A DNA stretch of 64,000 nucleotides from Streptomyces xinghaiensis S187 (GCF_000220705.2 NZ_CP023202.1:6044501-6108500); one strand, 5' to 3'. Positions 16,353 through 25,036 are shown, counted from the first letter of the stretch. Made by a program: numbers and translations. Notes: a model not told the origin generated them from the letters alone.

Positions 16353-17756
16353 GCGGACGACGCGCAGGCCGGCCTTTCCGGCGGCGTCGAAGGCGTCGTC
16401 CACCACGACCGTCTCGCGGCCGGCCGCGTCCAGCATCGAGGCGGCGATCGTCGCGCGCATCCCGCTCGCGCAGTGCACCCACACCCGGCCCGGCGGCACC
16501 TCGCCGATCCGGCCGTGCAGTTCATGGATCGGGATGTGGACCGAGCCCTCGACATGGCCGGCGGCGCGTTCGGAGTCCCGGCGGACGTCCAGGACCACCA
16601 CCCCGTCGCAGGCGGCCGGACCGGCCGTGCCACCCGCTCCGGTTCCGCGCGCCCTTCCCGCCTCCTCCGCCAGGCCCGCGAAGGTGCCCCGGCCGGAGGA
16701 CCGCAGCCGCTCGCCGTCCCGGACCCAGCGGCGGGGGTCGCCGGCGGCCGCGGCGGCCGGCCGGTCGATCCCGACCCGGACCAGCTCCCGCTGCGCGTCC
16801 GCCAGCTGCTCCGGGCTCTCGGCCAGCAGGGTGACCGGCTTGCCCCAGGGGATCAGCCACGCCAGATAGGTGGCGAGCTGCCCGTCCGCCTCGAAGTTGT
16901 ACGAGCCCGCCACGTGCCCCTCGGCGAACGCCGTACGGCTGCGCAGGTCCACCACCCACTCGCCGGCCGCAAGCCGCCGCGCGATCTCCCCGGCGTCCGC
17001 GGCCGCGGCGGGGGAGAGGTCCACCGGGGGCGGCCCGCCGGCGTTGACCGGCCCGATGTGCGCGTAGTAGGCGGGGATGTCGTCCAGCCCGGCCAGGAGG
17101 TCCGCCACGAACGCGTCCACGTCCTTGAGGAGGACGTCGTTGCTCTTCCGCTCGGCGCCGACGGTGGTGCTGTCCTGCTCCGTCTGCGGGGAGGAGGAGC
17201 AGAAGCTGCCGAAGCCGTGGGTGGGGAGCACCGGCACCTCGTCCGCGAGTTCCCGCGCCAGCCGCCGCGCCGAGGCGTGCTGGGCGCGCGCCAGCTCCTC
17301 GGTCAGCCGCGGCTCCACCAGATCCGGCCGCCCGACGCTGCCGATGAGCAGTGAGCCGCCGGTGAAGGCGGCAACCTCGCGGCCGTCCTCGGTCAGCAGG
17401 TACGCGAAGTGGTGCGGGGTGTGGCCGGGGGTCGCGAGGGCGCGCAGCGCCAGGCCCTCGTCCACCGGCAGGGTGTCGCCGTCGTGGGCGGGCGTGTGCG
17501 CGAACGGTACGCGCGCGGCGGCGGGCACCACATAACGGGCGCCGGTGATCCGCGCCAGCTCCGGCCCGCCGCTCACGTAGTCGTTGTGCACATGGGTCTC
17601 CACCACGGCGCCGATCCGCACGCCGCGCCGCGCCGCCGCGGCCACGACCCGGTCGATGTCGCGCGGGGGATCGACCACGACGGCGGTCCGGGGCCCGCCG
17701 GCCAGATAGCCGCGGTTGCCCAGCCCCTCGGTCTCCACGATGTCCACGAAGTACAC
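16338..17756 (-). CDS. Metallo-beta-lactamase/double rhodanese protein (persulfide dioxygenase-like)
   Basis: The 472-residue fusion has an N-terminal MBL fold (about 1-240) with metal motif His55-x-His57-x-Asp59 (ETHVHNDYVSGG) and TPGHTPHH, resembling ETHE1/CstB persulfide dioxygenases. Two rhodanese domains follow. The first (about 265-350) has no catalytic Cys; the second (about 360-465) has the active loop VHCASGMR with Cys429. GTG at 17754-17756 was chosen for the AAAGGAGG site upstream. It probably oxidises glutathione- or mycothiol-type persulfides and transfers sulfur. It is convergent with the CstR-like gene. Confidence 0.88.
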   Translation of the reverse strand: MYFVDIVETEGLGNRGYLAGGPRTAVVVDPPRDIDRVVAAAARRGVRIGAVVETHVHNDYVSGGPELARITGARYVVPAAARVPFAHTPAHDGDTLPVDEGLALRALATPGHTPHHFAYLLTEDGREVAAFTGGSLLIGSVGRPDLVEPRLTEELARAQHASARRLARELADEVPVLPTHGFGSFCSSSPQTEQDSTTVGAERKSNDVLLKDVDAFVADLLAGLDDIPAYYAHIGPVNAGGPPPVDLSPAAAADAGEIARRLAAGEWVVDLRSRTAFAEGHVAGSYNFEADGQLATYLAWLIPWGKPVTLLAESPEQLADAQRELVRVGIDRPAAAAAGDPRRWVRDGERLRSSGRGTFAGLAEEAGRARGTGAGGTAGPAACDGVVVLDVRRDSERAAGHVEGSVHIPIHELHGRIGEVPPGRVWVHCASGMRATIAASMLDAAGRETVVVDDAFDAAGKAGLRVVRPEEG

Positions 17757-17792
17757 GGGATGCCTCCTTTGCGGGTCCGCCCGCACGCGTAC

Positions 17793-17818
17793 CCGGCGGC
17801 AGGCGTTCCAGCCGCCGG
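17793..17818 (-). terminator. Possible terminator of the SpoIIE-type phosphatase gene
   Basis: CCGGCGGC (17793-17800) and GCCGCCGG (17811-17818) form an 8-bp stem with a 10-base loop, 24 bases beyond the phosphatase stop on the leftward strand. Confidence 0.55.
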
Positions 17819-17841
17819 CGGGGCCGGCGCCCCGGCACCGC

Positions 17842-19998
17842 TCAGCAGGGCCGCAGCAGCAGCAGCGCGACGTCGTCGGCGCGCTGGCCCCCGTCTTCGG
17901 CCGGCCGGACCAGGGCGTCCGCGATGTCGTCCAGCCGTTCGAGGTCCGCCAGCGCGGAGACGCGGTCGGCCAGGGCGGAGACCGACAGCCCGATGTCCTC
18001 CCCGGGCCGCTCGACGAGACCGTCGGTGTACAGCACGAGCAGGCTGCCGGCCGGTACGGCGACCTCGGCGACCTCGTACCGGGCCCCGGAGTCGATGCCC
18101 AGCAGCAGCCCCGGCGGCACCTGCAGGACCCGGGTGCCGTGCCCCGGGATGTGCAGCAGCGGCGGCGGATGCCCGGCGCTCGCCAGCAGGGCCCGGTGCC
18201 GGGACAGGTCGAGATGGGCGTACAGGCAGCTGGTGAAGAGGCCCGGGTCCAGGTCGGTGACCAGCCGGTTGGCGCGGGTCAGCACCTCGTCGGGCGGTGC
18301 CCCGACGCTGGCGTGGGCGTGGACGGCGGTCCGCACCTGCCCCATCAGCGCGGCGGCCGTGACGTTGTGGCCCTGGACGTCCCCGATGAACGCGCCGGCG
18401 GTGACGGGGTCGAGGCGGATGAGGTCGTAGAAGTCGCCGCCGACGTCCATACCGCGGGTGGCGGAGGCATAGCGGGCCGCGATGTCCAGGCGGCCGGCCA
18501 TCGGGGGCAGGCTCTGCGGCAGCAGGCTCCGCTGGAGGCTCTGGGCGAGCCGGTGCTTGGCCTCGTACAGCTGCGCGCGGTCGAGGGCCTGGGCGAGCAG
18601 GCCGCTCACCGAGGTGAGCGCGGCCCTCTCCTCCGGGGGGAAGGGATGCGTGTTCTCGTAGCCCAGGACGCAGGTGCCGACCGGGCGGCCGGAGGCGATC
18701 AGCGGCAGAAAGGCCCAGGCGTGCATGATCTGATCCGGCGGAGGGCTCGCGGGGAAGAGGCGCACCCGCTCCTCCGGTGAGGCGAGGAAGACGGGCGTGC
18801 CCTGGGCGAGAGCCCGTGCCACGGGAGCGTGCCCGGAGACCGGGGTCCCGTCGAAGAGGTTCAGCGTCGCGTCGGGGAAGCCGCGGTGGCCCGCCTGGTG
18901 CATACGGCCGCCCTCGGCGATCAGGAGGGCGAATCCGGAGGCCCCGAAAGCGGGCATCAGATGGTCCGCCGCCAGCTCCATGACCTGCCGCGCCCCGGTG
19001 GCCTTGGTCAGCGCGCCCGCCAGGTGCATCAGCTGGTAGATGGAGCCCACGCGGGTGGGCTCGCCGGGGCGGGAGCCCGGCTTCCCGGGCTGCTCCGGGT
19101 GCTCCTCCACGTGGGCGGGGGAGATCAGCACGCTGATCCCCGTCGCGTCGGGGTACAGCTGGAAGGTCAGCCACTGGTCCGGGGGGCGCAGTGCGGTGAA
19201 GGACGTGGCCTGCCGGCTGATGACGGCGGCACGGTAGCGGTCCTCGTACACGGGGTCGTCGAGCCAGGGCAGGACCTCCCACGGCAGTGCCCCCATCAGT
19301 TCCTCCACGCCGTGGTCCAGGAGCTCGGCCGCCCGGCGGCTGATGTAGGTGATGCGCGCGTCGAGCCCGAGGGCGCAGCACCCCTCGGGAAGGCGTTCGA
19401 GGAAACCGGCCACGGCCAGGGGGGCGGAGCGGCCGCCGGGCGCGGGCGCGCCGCCGGGCCCGGGCAGGACGCGGGTCGCGGCCAGGGGGCGCAGCGGATT
19501 CCCTTCCTCGGCCGCCCGGTGCAGCACCCCGGCCATCTCGGCGGCGAGTTCCTCGATCCGCTCCCGTTCCTCGTCGGGCAGGTGCTCGTCGTGCCCGGCG
19601 GGCCAGAAGAGCAGGACGGTTCCGTAGCAGGCGCCGGCGGCGAGCAGGGGGGCGGCTGCCAGCCGGAAGTCGTACGGCAGGATCAGCGCCGACTGCGGGT
19701 AGCGGCGGGACAGCTCGCCCGTACCGCTGATCCAGACGAAGCGCCGTTCACGGATGGCGTCGCCCCCCGGGGTGGGGGCGCTCAGCGGAACCCGGGCCCA
19801 CGGGGCGATGAAGTCCAGCTGCACGCCGATCAGCATGTCCAGACGCAGCGCGTCCTCACCGGGCAGCGGCAGGTACAGGGCGGCGCCGTAGGCGTCGGTG
19901 TCCACGACGGCACCGGTCACCAGCTCTTCCAGCCGGCGTCGTTCCGGGCTGGACCGGACGGCCGACGGCCGCGGGGGTGATGGTCGCTGTGCCGGCAC
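17842..19998 (-). CDS. GAF-PAS-GAF SpoIIE-type (PP2C) serine phosphatase
   Basis: The 718-residue soluble signalling protein has a divergent GAF-like N-terminus (about 20-165), a PAS domain (about 195-295, LPEGCCALGLDARITYISRRAAELL), a second GAF domain (about 325-485) and a C-terminal SpoIIE/RsbU phosphatase (about 495-718). The phosphatase shows VGGDFYDL and IGDVQGHN, which carry the metal-binding aspartates, plus LVLYTDGLVE and ADDVALLLL. Such proteins dephosphorylate anti-anti-sigma factors in partner-switching. No HATPase kinase domain or sigma partner is adjacent. GTG at 19996-19998 is preceded by GGGAGCCAGGAC. Confidence 0.92.
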   Translation of the reverse strand: MPAQRPSPPRPSAVRSSPERRRLEELVTGAVVDTDAYGAALYLPLPGEDALRLDMLIGVQLDFIAPWARVPLSAPTPGGDAIRERRFVWISGTGELSRRYPQSALILPYDFRLAAAPLLAAGACYGTVLLFWPAGHDEHLPDEERERIEELAAEMAGVLHRAAEEGNPLRPLAATRVLPGPGGAPAPGGRSAPLAVAGFLERLPEGCCALGLDARITYISRRAAELLDHGVEELMGALPWEVLPWLDDPVYEDRYRAAVISRQATSFTALRPPDQWLTFQLYPDATGISVLISPAHVEEHPEQPGKPGSRPGEPTRVGSIYQLMHLAGALTKATGARQVMELAADHLMPAFGASGFALLIAEGGRMHQAGHRGFPDATLNLFDGTPVSGHAPVARALAQGTPVFLASPEERVRLFPASPPPDQIMHAWAFLPLIASGRPVGTCVLGYENTHPFPPEERAALTSVSGLLAQALDRAQLYEAKHRLAQSLQRSLLPQSLPPMAGRLDIAARYASATRGMDVGGDFYDLIRLDPVTAGAFIGDVQGHNVTAAALMGQVRTAVHAHASVGAPPDEVLTRANRLVTDLDPGLFTSCLYAHLDLSRHRALLASAGHPPPLLHIPGHGTRVLQVPPGLLLGIDSGARYEVAEVAVPAGSLLVLYTDGLVERPGEDIGLSVSALADRVSALADLERLDDIADALVRPAEDGGQRADDVALLLLRPC

Positions 19999-20219
19999 GT
20001 CCTGGCTCCCGTCTCACCCGCGGGGCGCGGCGGTGTCCTCCGGCGTCCGCGGCGAGGCCCGGCGGGCGGAGGACGGGACGGCGGCAGGTCCGGAATGCCG
20101 GGAATCGCTCATATCCGGATCGTACGCCGGGGCGGGGGAGGCGGCATGTGTACGGCGGGAGACGGGGGCGGGGGCGGGAGCCCGGGGGACGGGGCGGCGG
20201 TGTGGAGCGGTGGTGCCCG

Positions 20220-20900
20220 TCAGCCGGCCGCCTGCGGCCCGCCCGCCCCGGCGCCCGCGGGCCGGCCGGCGGCCAGTTCCTCGTACTGCAGAGCGAGCCC
20301 GTCGACCAGGGCCCGCAGTCCGGTCTCGAACGCGCCCTCGTCGACCTGCTGCTGGTGCTCGGCGAGCCGGTGGGCCTGCTGGAGGTGCGGGTAGTCCGCC
20401 GGGTCGTAGGCGGTGGCGTCGCCGACGAAGCCGCGGGCGAAGGATCCGAGGGCCGAGCCGGCGACGAAGTAGCGCATCAGGGCGCCGATCCGGGTGGCGT
20501 GGGCGGGCGGCCAGCCGGCCTCGACCATGGCGCCGAAGACCGCGTCGGCCATCCTCAGGCCCGCCGGGCGTCGCCCCGGGCCCTGGGCGAGGAACGGGAC
20601 GATGTTGGGGTGGGCGGCCAGCGCCGCGCGGTAGGAGCGGCCCCAGCGCAGCAGCGCCGTGCGCCAGTCCTCGCCGCCGCCGAACATCGACAGGTCCACC
20701 TGGGCGACGACGGTGTCCGCCACCGCGTCCAGGATCTCGTCCTTGACCGCGAAGTGGTTGTAGAGCGACGGGCCGCTCACCCCCAGCTCCGCCGCGAGCC
20801 GGCGGGTGGAGAGTGCCGCCAGCCCGTCCTCGTCGATCAGCGCGAGCGCGGCTGTGACGATGCGCTCTCTGCTCAGCAGGGGCTTGCGGGGGCGGGCCAT
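20220..20900 (-). CDS. TetR-family repressor (operator AACTA-N7-TAGTT)
   Basis: The 226-residue repressor has an N-terminal helix-turn-helix at residues 34-53 (STRRLAAELGVSGPSLYNHF) and a C-terminal ligand pocket of TetR_C type. It is divergent from an acyl-CoA dehydrogenase gene; the 64-base spacer contains a palindrome matched almost exactly in front of the aldehyde dehydrogenase gene. The likely ligand is an acyl-CoA or fatty acid, inferred from its neighbours. The ATG at 20898-20900 (MARPRKP) is preferred, while an ATG three codons earlier is also possible; neither has a good ribosome site. Confidence 0.88.
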   Translation of the reverse strand: MARPRKPLLSRERIVTAALALIDEDGLAALSTRRLAAELGVSGPSLYNHFAVKDEILDAVADTVVAQVDLSMFGGGEDWRTALLRWGRSYRAALAAHPNIVPFLAQGPGRRPAGLRMADAVFGAMVEAGWPPAHATRIGALMRYFVAGSALGSFARGFVGDATAYDPADYPHLQQAHRLAEHQQQVDEGAFETGLRALVDGLALQYEELAAGRPAGAGAGGPQAAG

Positions 20901-20923
20901 GCGCCACATAGTAGAGACGGCTA

Positions 20924-20941
20924 AAACTAGCAGCGTTAGTT
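20924..20941. promoter_or_regulatory. TetR operator between regulator and acyl-CoA dehydrogenase
   Basis: AACTA GCAGCGT TAGTT (20925-20941) is a perfect 5-bp palindrome with a 7-base spacer, centred between the divergent starts. It matches the site at 12322-12340 at 15 of 17 positions. Confidence 0.8.
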
Positions 20942-20964
20942 AAATCGTCTTGAGGAGTGCGGCC

Positions 20965-22113
20965 GTGGATCTGGAACTCTCCGAGGAGCAGGCGGCCGTA
21001 CGGCAGCTCGCCCGGGACTTCGTCGAGCGGGAGATCGCCCCGCACGCCGCCGCCTGGGACCGCGCCGAGCGGGTGGACCCCTCCGTGCCGGAGAAGCTCG
21101 GGCGGCTGGGCTTCCTCGGGCTCACCATCCCGGAGGAGTACGGCGGCTCCGGCGGTGACCACCTCGCCTACGTCCTGGTCACCGAGGAACTGGGGCGCGG
21201 CGACTCCGCGGTGCGCGGCATCCTCTCCGTCTCCCTCGGCCTCGTCGCCAAGTCCATCGCCGCCTGGGGCAGCGAGGAGCAGAAGCGCGCGTGGCTGCCG
21301 CGGCTGTGCTCCGGCGAGGCGCTGGGCTGCTTCGGCCTCACCGAGCCCGGCACCGGCTCGGACGCCGCGGCGCTCACCACCCGGGCGGTGCGCGAGGGGG
21401 ACGGCTATGTGATCGACGGCTCCAAGATGTTCATCACCAACGGGACCGTGGCCGATGTGGTCCTGCTCTTCGCCCGCACCGGCGGCCCCGGCCACCGGGG
21501 CGTCAGCGCCTTCCTCGTCCCCGCGGACACCCCCGGCCTGGAGCGCCGGGAGATCCACGGGAAGCTCGGGCTGCGCGGCCAGGCCACGGCCGAGCTGACG
21601 CTCACCGGCGTGCGGGTACCGGCCTCGGCCCTGCTCGGCCCGGAGGGCAAGGGTTTCTCCGTCGCCATGTCCGCGCTGGCCAAGGGCCGGATGTCGGTGG
21701 CCGCCGGCTGCGTGGGCATCGCCCAGGCGGCCCTCGACGCCGCCGTGCGGTACGCGGGCGAGCGCGAGCAGTTCGGCAGGCCGATCGCGCACCACCAGCT
21801 CGTGCAGGAGCTGATCTCCGACATCGCCGTGGACGTCGACGCCGCCCGCCTGCTGACCTGGCGGGTCGCCGACCTGATCGAACGCGGACTGCCGTTCGCC
21901 ACCGAGTCCTCGGTCGCCAAGCTCTACGCGAGCGAGGCCGCGGTGCGGTGCGCCAACAACGCCCTCCAGGTCTTCGGCGGCTACGGCTACATCGACGAGT
22001 ACCCGGTGGGCAAGCTGGTCCGGGACGCGCGGGTGATGACCCTCTACGAGGGCACCAGCCAGATCCACAAGCTGCTGATCGGCCGCTCCCTCACCGGGGT
22101 CGCCGCCTTCTGA
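20965..22113 (+). CDS. Acyl-CoA dehydrogenase, short/medium-chain type
   Basis: This FAD flavoprotein of 382 residues introduces the alpha-beta double bond in acyl-CoA beta-oxidation or branched-chain acyl-CoA breakdown. Motifs include IPEEYGGSGGD, CFGLTEPGTGSDAAAL (acyl-CoA and FAD loop), KMFITNG, and QVFGGYGYIDEYPV. The base is Glu362 in LYEGTSQIHKLLIGRSL, the position used by short- and medium-chain enzymes. GTG at 20965 has TTGAGGAG upstream. A TetR operator in its promoter suggests repression by the divergent TetR protein. Confidence 0.94.
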   Translation: MDLELSEEQAAVRQLARDFVEREIAPHAAAWDRAERVDPSVPEKLGRLGFLGLTIPEEYGGSGGDHLAYVLVTEELGRGDSAVRGILSVSLGLVAKSIAAWGSEEQKRAWLPRLCSGEALGCFGLTEPGTGSDAAALTTRAVREGDGYVIDGSKMFITNGTVADVVLLFARTGGPGHRGVSAFLVPADTPGLERREIHGKLGLRGQATAELTLTGVRVPASALLGPEGKGFSVAMSALAKGRMSVAAGCVGIAQAALDAAVRYAGEREQFGRPIAHHQLVQELISDIAVDVDAARLLTWRVADLIERGLPFATESSVAKLYASEAAVRCANNALQVFGGYGYIDEYPVGKLVRDARVMTLYEGTSQIHKLLIGRSLTGVAAF

Positions 22114-22165
22114 CCGGGCGCGGGCCGGCGGTCCCCCGGCCCGCGTCCGCCCGGCGCCCGGTCTC

Positions 22166-22183
22166 CTAAGCGCTTGCTCAGTA
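22166..22183. promoter_or_regulatory. Operator-like site CTAAGCGCTTGCTCAGTA before TetR gene
   Basis: The 18-base sequence contains the palindrome TAAGCGCTTA-like core. Sixteen of 18 bases recur upstream of the MaoC gene (23448-23465). It probably binds the TetR protein encoded immediately downstream. Confidence 0.7.
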
Positions 22184-22242
22184 CCCTGTAAGGTGTTCGC
22201 CGCCGGTGGAGAGGCCGCCGGGCACCGGAGAAGCGGGGCGCG

Positions 22243-22866
22243 ATGAGCAGCGAGGCGCAGCAGACCGAGGAGTGGGCGGATGTGACGCCCGACGCCGCCA
22301 GGCGGCTGGTGAAGGCCGCCGTCGAGGCCTTCGCCGAGCGCGGTTACCACGCCACCACCACCCGGGACATCGCCTCCCGCGCCGGCATGAGCCCGGCGGC
22401 GCTCTACATCCACTACAAGACCAAGGAAGAGCTGCTCTACCAGATCAGCGGGGTCGGCCACCGGCTCGCCCTCGGCATGCTGGAGCGGGCGGCCGACGGC
22501 GGGGGCAGCCCCGCCGAGCGGCTCGCCGACGCGGTGCGGTCCTTCGCCCGCTGGCAGGCCGAGCGCCACACCACCGCGCGCGTCGTCCAGTACGAGCTGG
22601 GCGCGCTGGGCGAGGAGCACCACGCCGAGCTGCTCGACGTGCGCCGGAGGACCGACGGCGCGGTGCGCCGGATCATCCAGGACGGCGTCACGGCGGGCGA
22701 CTTCGACGTACCGGACGTCAGCGGCACGACGCTCGCGGTGCTGTCGCTCTGCGTCGACGTGGCCCGGTGGTTCAATCCGGAGGGCCGCCGCACCCCCGAG
22801 GAGGTCGGCGAGCTCTACGCGGACCTCGTCCTGCGCATGGTCGGCGCGGCCCGCCCGGGGGCCTGA
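22243..22866 (+). CDS. TetR-family repressor (site CTAAGCG-TTGCTCAG)
   Basis: This 207-residue repressor has a helix-turn-helix around residues 38-58 (TTTRDIASRAGMSPAALYIHY) and a TetR C-terminal regulatory domain with VVQYELGALGEEH. ATG at 22243 follows GGAGAAGCGGGG. An 18-base operator-like sequence lies 60 bases upstream and recurs before the convergent MaoC dehydratase gene, so it probably controls itself and maoC. The pattern resembles KstR/FadR-like repressors of acyl-CoA metabolism; the ligand is not determined. Confidence 0.9.
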   Translation: MSSEAQQTEEWADVTPDAARRLVKAAVEAFAERGYHATTTRDIASRAGMSPAALYIHYKTKEELLYQISGVGHRLALGMLERAADGGGSPAERLADAVRSFARWQAERHTTARVVQYELGALGEEHHAELLDVRRRTDGAVRRIIQDGVTAGDFDVPDVSGTTLAVLSLCVDVARWFNPEGRRTPEEVGELYADLVLRMVGAARPGA

Positions 22867-22960
22867 GGGCGTGAAGGCCTGAGGGTGTGAAGGGCTGGGG
22901 GCCCGCGGGGGCCGGCGGCCGCCGGAACAGCCGGAGACCGCCGGGAGCCCCCGGGAGTGC

Positions 22961-23422
22961 TCAGAGGTAGAAGCGGCTCACGCTCTCCGCGACGCAGACC
23001 GGCTTGTCGCCGCCCTCGCGCTCGACGGTGACGGCGGCGGTCAGCTGGACGCCTCCGGCCACCTCGCTCACCCCGGCGATCCGCCCGGTGGCCCGCAGCC
23101 GGGAGCCGACGGGCACGGGGGAGGGGAAGCGGACCTTGTTGGTGCCGTAGTTGATGCCCATCCGCACCCCCTCCACCCGCATCAGCTGCGGGACGAGGAC
23201 GGGCAGCAGCGAGAGGGTCAGGTAACCGTGGGCGATCGTCGTCCCGAAGGGGCCGGCGGCGGCCTTCTCCGGGTCGACGTGAATCCACTGGTGGTCACCG
23301 GTCGCCTCGGCGAAGAGGTCGATCCGCTTCTGGTCGATTTCCAGCCAGTCGCTGTGGCCCAGCTCCTCGCCGACCGCGGACTTCAGCTCGTCGAGCGACG
23401 CGAACACCCGGGGCTCCGCCAT
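22961..23422 (-). CDS. MaoC-like (R)-specific enoyl-CoA hydratase
   Basis: The 153-residue hot-dog-fold protein hydrates trans-2-enoyl-CoA to (R)-3-hydroxyacyl-CoA. The hydratase motif FAEATGDHQWIHVDPEKA holds the catalytic Asp and His, followed by FGTTIAHGYLTLSLLP. ATG at 23420-23422 was chosen because GGGAGG lies eight bases before it; an ATG two codons upstream sits too close. It is convergent with the TetR gene at 22243, and its promoter carries the same 18-base site, so it is probably that regulator's target. The TetR/MaoC pair sits within an acyl-CoA region. Confidence 0.92.
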   Translation of the reverse strand: MAEPRVFASLDELKSAVGEELGHSDWLEIDQKRIDLFAEATGDHQWIHVDPEKAAAGPFGTTIAHGYLTLSLLPVLVPQLMRVEGVRMGINYGTNKVRFPSPVPVGSRLRATGRIAGVSEVAGGVQLTAAVTVEREGGDKPVCVAESVSRFYL

Positions 23423-23447
23423 CTCCATGACCTCCCAAAGACAGATA

Positions 23448-23465
23448 CTAAGCGGTTGCTCAGCA
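23448..23465. promoter_or_regulatory. Operator-like site CTAAGCGGTTGCTCAGCA before MaoC gene
   Basis: It lies 26 bases upstream of the MaoC start and matches the site at 22166-22183 at 16 of 18 positions, so the same TetR protein probably binds both. Confidence 0.7.
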
Positions 23466-23641
23466 TGCTGCCCGGTGCGGTCCCTGTCAACGGCCCGGCC
23501 GCGGCTACGGGCGAGGTCACACCGGCCGGACGCGGTGCGGGCGGGGCGTGGACGCGGGCTGGACCGGCGGGGCGGGGCCGGTGTGGCGGGACCGGCGGAC
23601 CGGTGGGCGGTCGTCCGTCCCGCCGCGTAGCCTTGGGCGGC

Positions 23642-24115
23642 GTGCCGCAGATTCCAGCAGGACTCCAAGAACTCACCGTGGGCCAGCTCTCCGCGCGCAG
23701 CGGCGCCGCGGTCTCCGCCCTGCGCTTCTACGAGGCCAAGGGGCTGATCAGCAGCCGCCGCACGGCGGGCAACCAGCGCCGCTACAGCCGTGACGCGCTG
23801 CGCCGGGTGGCCTTCGTGCGGGCCGCCCAGCGGGTCGGCATCCCCCTCGCCACCATCCGTGACGCACTCGCCGAGCTGCCCGACGAGCGTACGCCGACCC
23901 GCGAGGACTGGGCACGGCTCTCCGAGGCCTGGCGCTCCGAGCTGGACCAGCGCATCGCGCAGCTCGCACGGCTCCGCGACCATCTGACCGACTGCATCGG
24001 CTGCGGCTGCCTCTCCCTGGAGACCTGTGTGCTCTCCAACCCCGATGACATGCGCGGCGGTCTCGGCAGCGGATCGGCGCTGCTGTCCGAGCGCGGGCGG
24101 GCGCGCGGCGGCTGA
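23642..24115 (+). CDS. soxR: SoxR redox-sensitive MerR-family activator
   Basis: The 157-residue MerR-family activator senses redox-active compounds through a [2Fe-2S] cluster. The DNA-binding region is residues 11-80 (LTVGQLSARSGAAVSALRFYEAKGLI) with a dimerisation helix after it. The cluster ligands are Cys118, Cys121, Cys123 and Cys129 in CIGCGCLSLETC, the exact SoxR spacing. GTG at 23642 is supported by the family N-terminus; the ribosome site is weak. In streptomycetes SoxR typically controls oxidoreductases and a monooxygenase elsewhere; no obvious SoxR target is adjacent here. Confidence 0.95.
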   Translation: MPQIPAGLQELTVGQLSARSGAAVSALRFYEAKGLISSRRTAGNQRRYSRDALRRVAFVRAAQRVGIPLATIRDALAELPDERTPTREDWARLSEAWRSELDQRIAQLARLRDHLTDCIGCGCLSLETCVLSNPDDMRGGLGSGSALLSERGRARGG

Positions 24116-24167
24116 ACGCTGTGGCGTGCGCCGCGCGGGGGCCGGGGAATCCCGTGTCCCGGTTGTC

Positions 24168-24785
24168 TCAGGGGGTGGTGGCGGAGGCCAGGGCCGGCCG
24201 CCGCGACCGGCGGGAGGCGGCCAGGGCCTGCTCGGTCAGCACCGGTTCCGGCACGACGATGCCGCAGTCCGTGCAGACCGGGCCGGAGCTGGGGACGTGG
24301 TCCAGGCCGCCGCGCCAGGCGATACGGGGCGAGTCGCAGACCGGGCAGAGGGAGCCGGGTTCCGACTCCAGCGCCGTGATGATGCGCCGCAGCACGTCGG
24401 CCAGCGGTGCCGTCGGATGGACCAGGGGATCGTCGCACCAGGCCACTCCGCAGCCGCCCCAGGTGCACCGGTGCCAGTCGTCCAGGGCGCTCGGCTGCCG
24501 TATGCCGAGCCGCTTCTCCTGCTTGCGGCGGACACCGAACGCCACGTCGTACGCCAGCCAGACCCGGCGGGCCTCCTCCAGTTCCGTCAGGGCCGCCACC
24601 AGCCGGTCCGGTCCGGGCCGCCGGTCCTCGGTGCCGATGCCGACCCGGCCGCACAGATGGTGCCAGGTCGCCCGGTGCCCGTACGGGGCGAATTTCTCCA
24701 GGCACCGGCGCAGCGCGGTGCGGCGCTGCTCGGGGGTCAGCCGGGGGTCACGCACCTGTTCGGCGAGACTTCTGAATCCTGCCAT
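24168..24785 (-). CDS. Zinc-ribbon-containing hypothetical protein
   Basis: The 205-residue soluble protein is of unknown function. It has pairs of cysteines that look like a zinc ribbon: CPVC (about residue 148-151) and CTDC (about 170-173), plus an earlier CTWGGCGVAWC cluster near residue 107. The N-terminal half is helical and basic. Start 24783-24785 follows a GGAGGTGGGAG site. It is convergent with soxR and divergent from the Ntn-hydrolase gene. It could bind nucleic acid or be a metal-dependent regulator; no evidence decides. Confidence 0.65.
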   Translation of the reverse strand: MAGFRSLAEQVRDPRLTPEQRRTALRRCLEKFAPYGHRATWHHLCGRVGIGTEDRRPGPDRLVAALTELEEARRVWLAYDVAFGVRRKQEKRLGIRQPSALDDWHRCTWGGCGVAWCDDPLVHPTAPLADVLRRIITALESEPGSLCPVCDSPRIAWRGGLDHVPSSGPVCTDCGIVVPEPVLTEQALAASRRSRRPALASATTP

Positions 24786-25036
24786 TCGTCTCCCACCTCC
24801 GTCGCTCGTGCTTCGGCGATGTGGAATGGACGTACCGCGACCCGAAATGGCTCCCGCTCCGGGGAGTTGACCGCAAACTGTCCGGTTGCGCGCCCTTGCG
24901 TCCCGGCCGGCGCACCGTCAGGTACCGGATAGCGGATACCGCTGACGGACCATCGGAAAATCTGGTGTCAGCTCCCTTCCGTGCTGCTGTACCCGGCGGT
25001 AACGTCCGGCGCACCCCCCTTCTGGAAGGAGCAGGA

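Noticed and set aside
20014..20112. 32-codon leftward frame just upstream of the SpoIIE-type gene
   Set aside because: It has no convincing ribosome site or homologue and may be only leader sequence.
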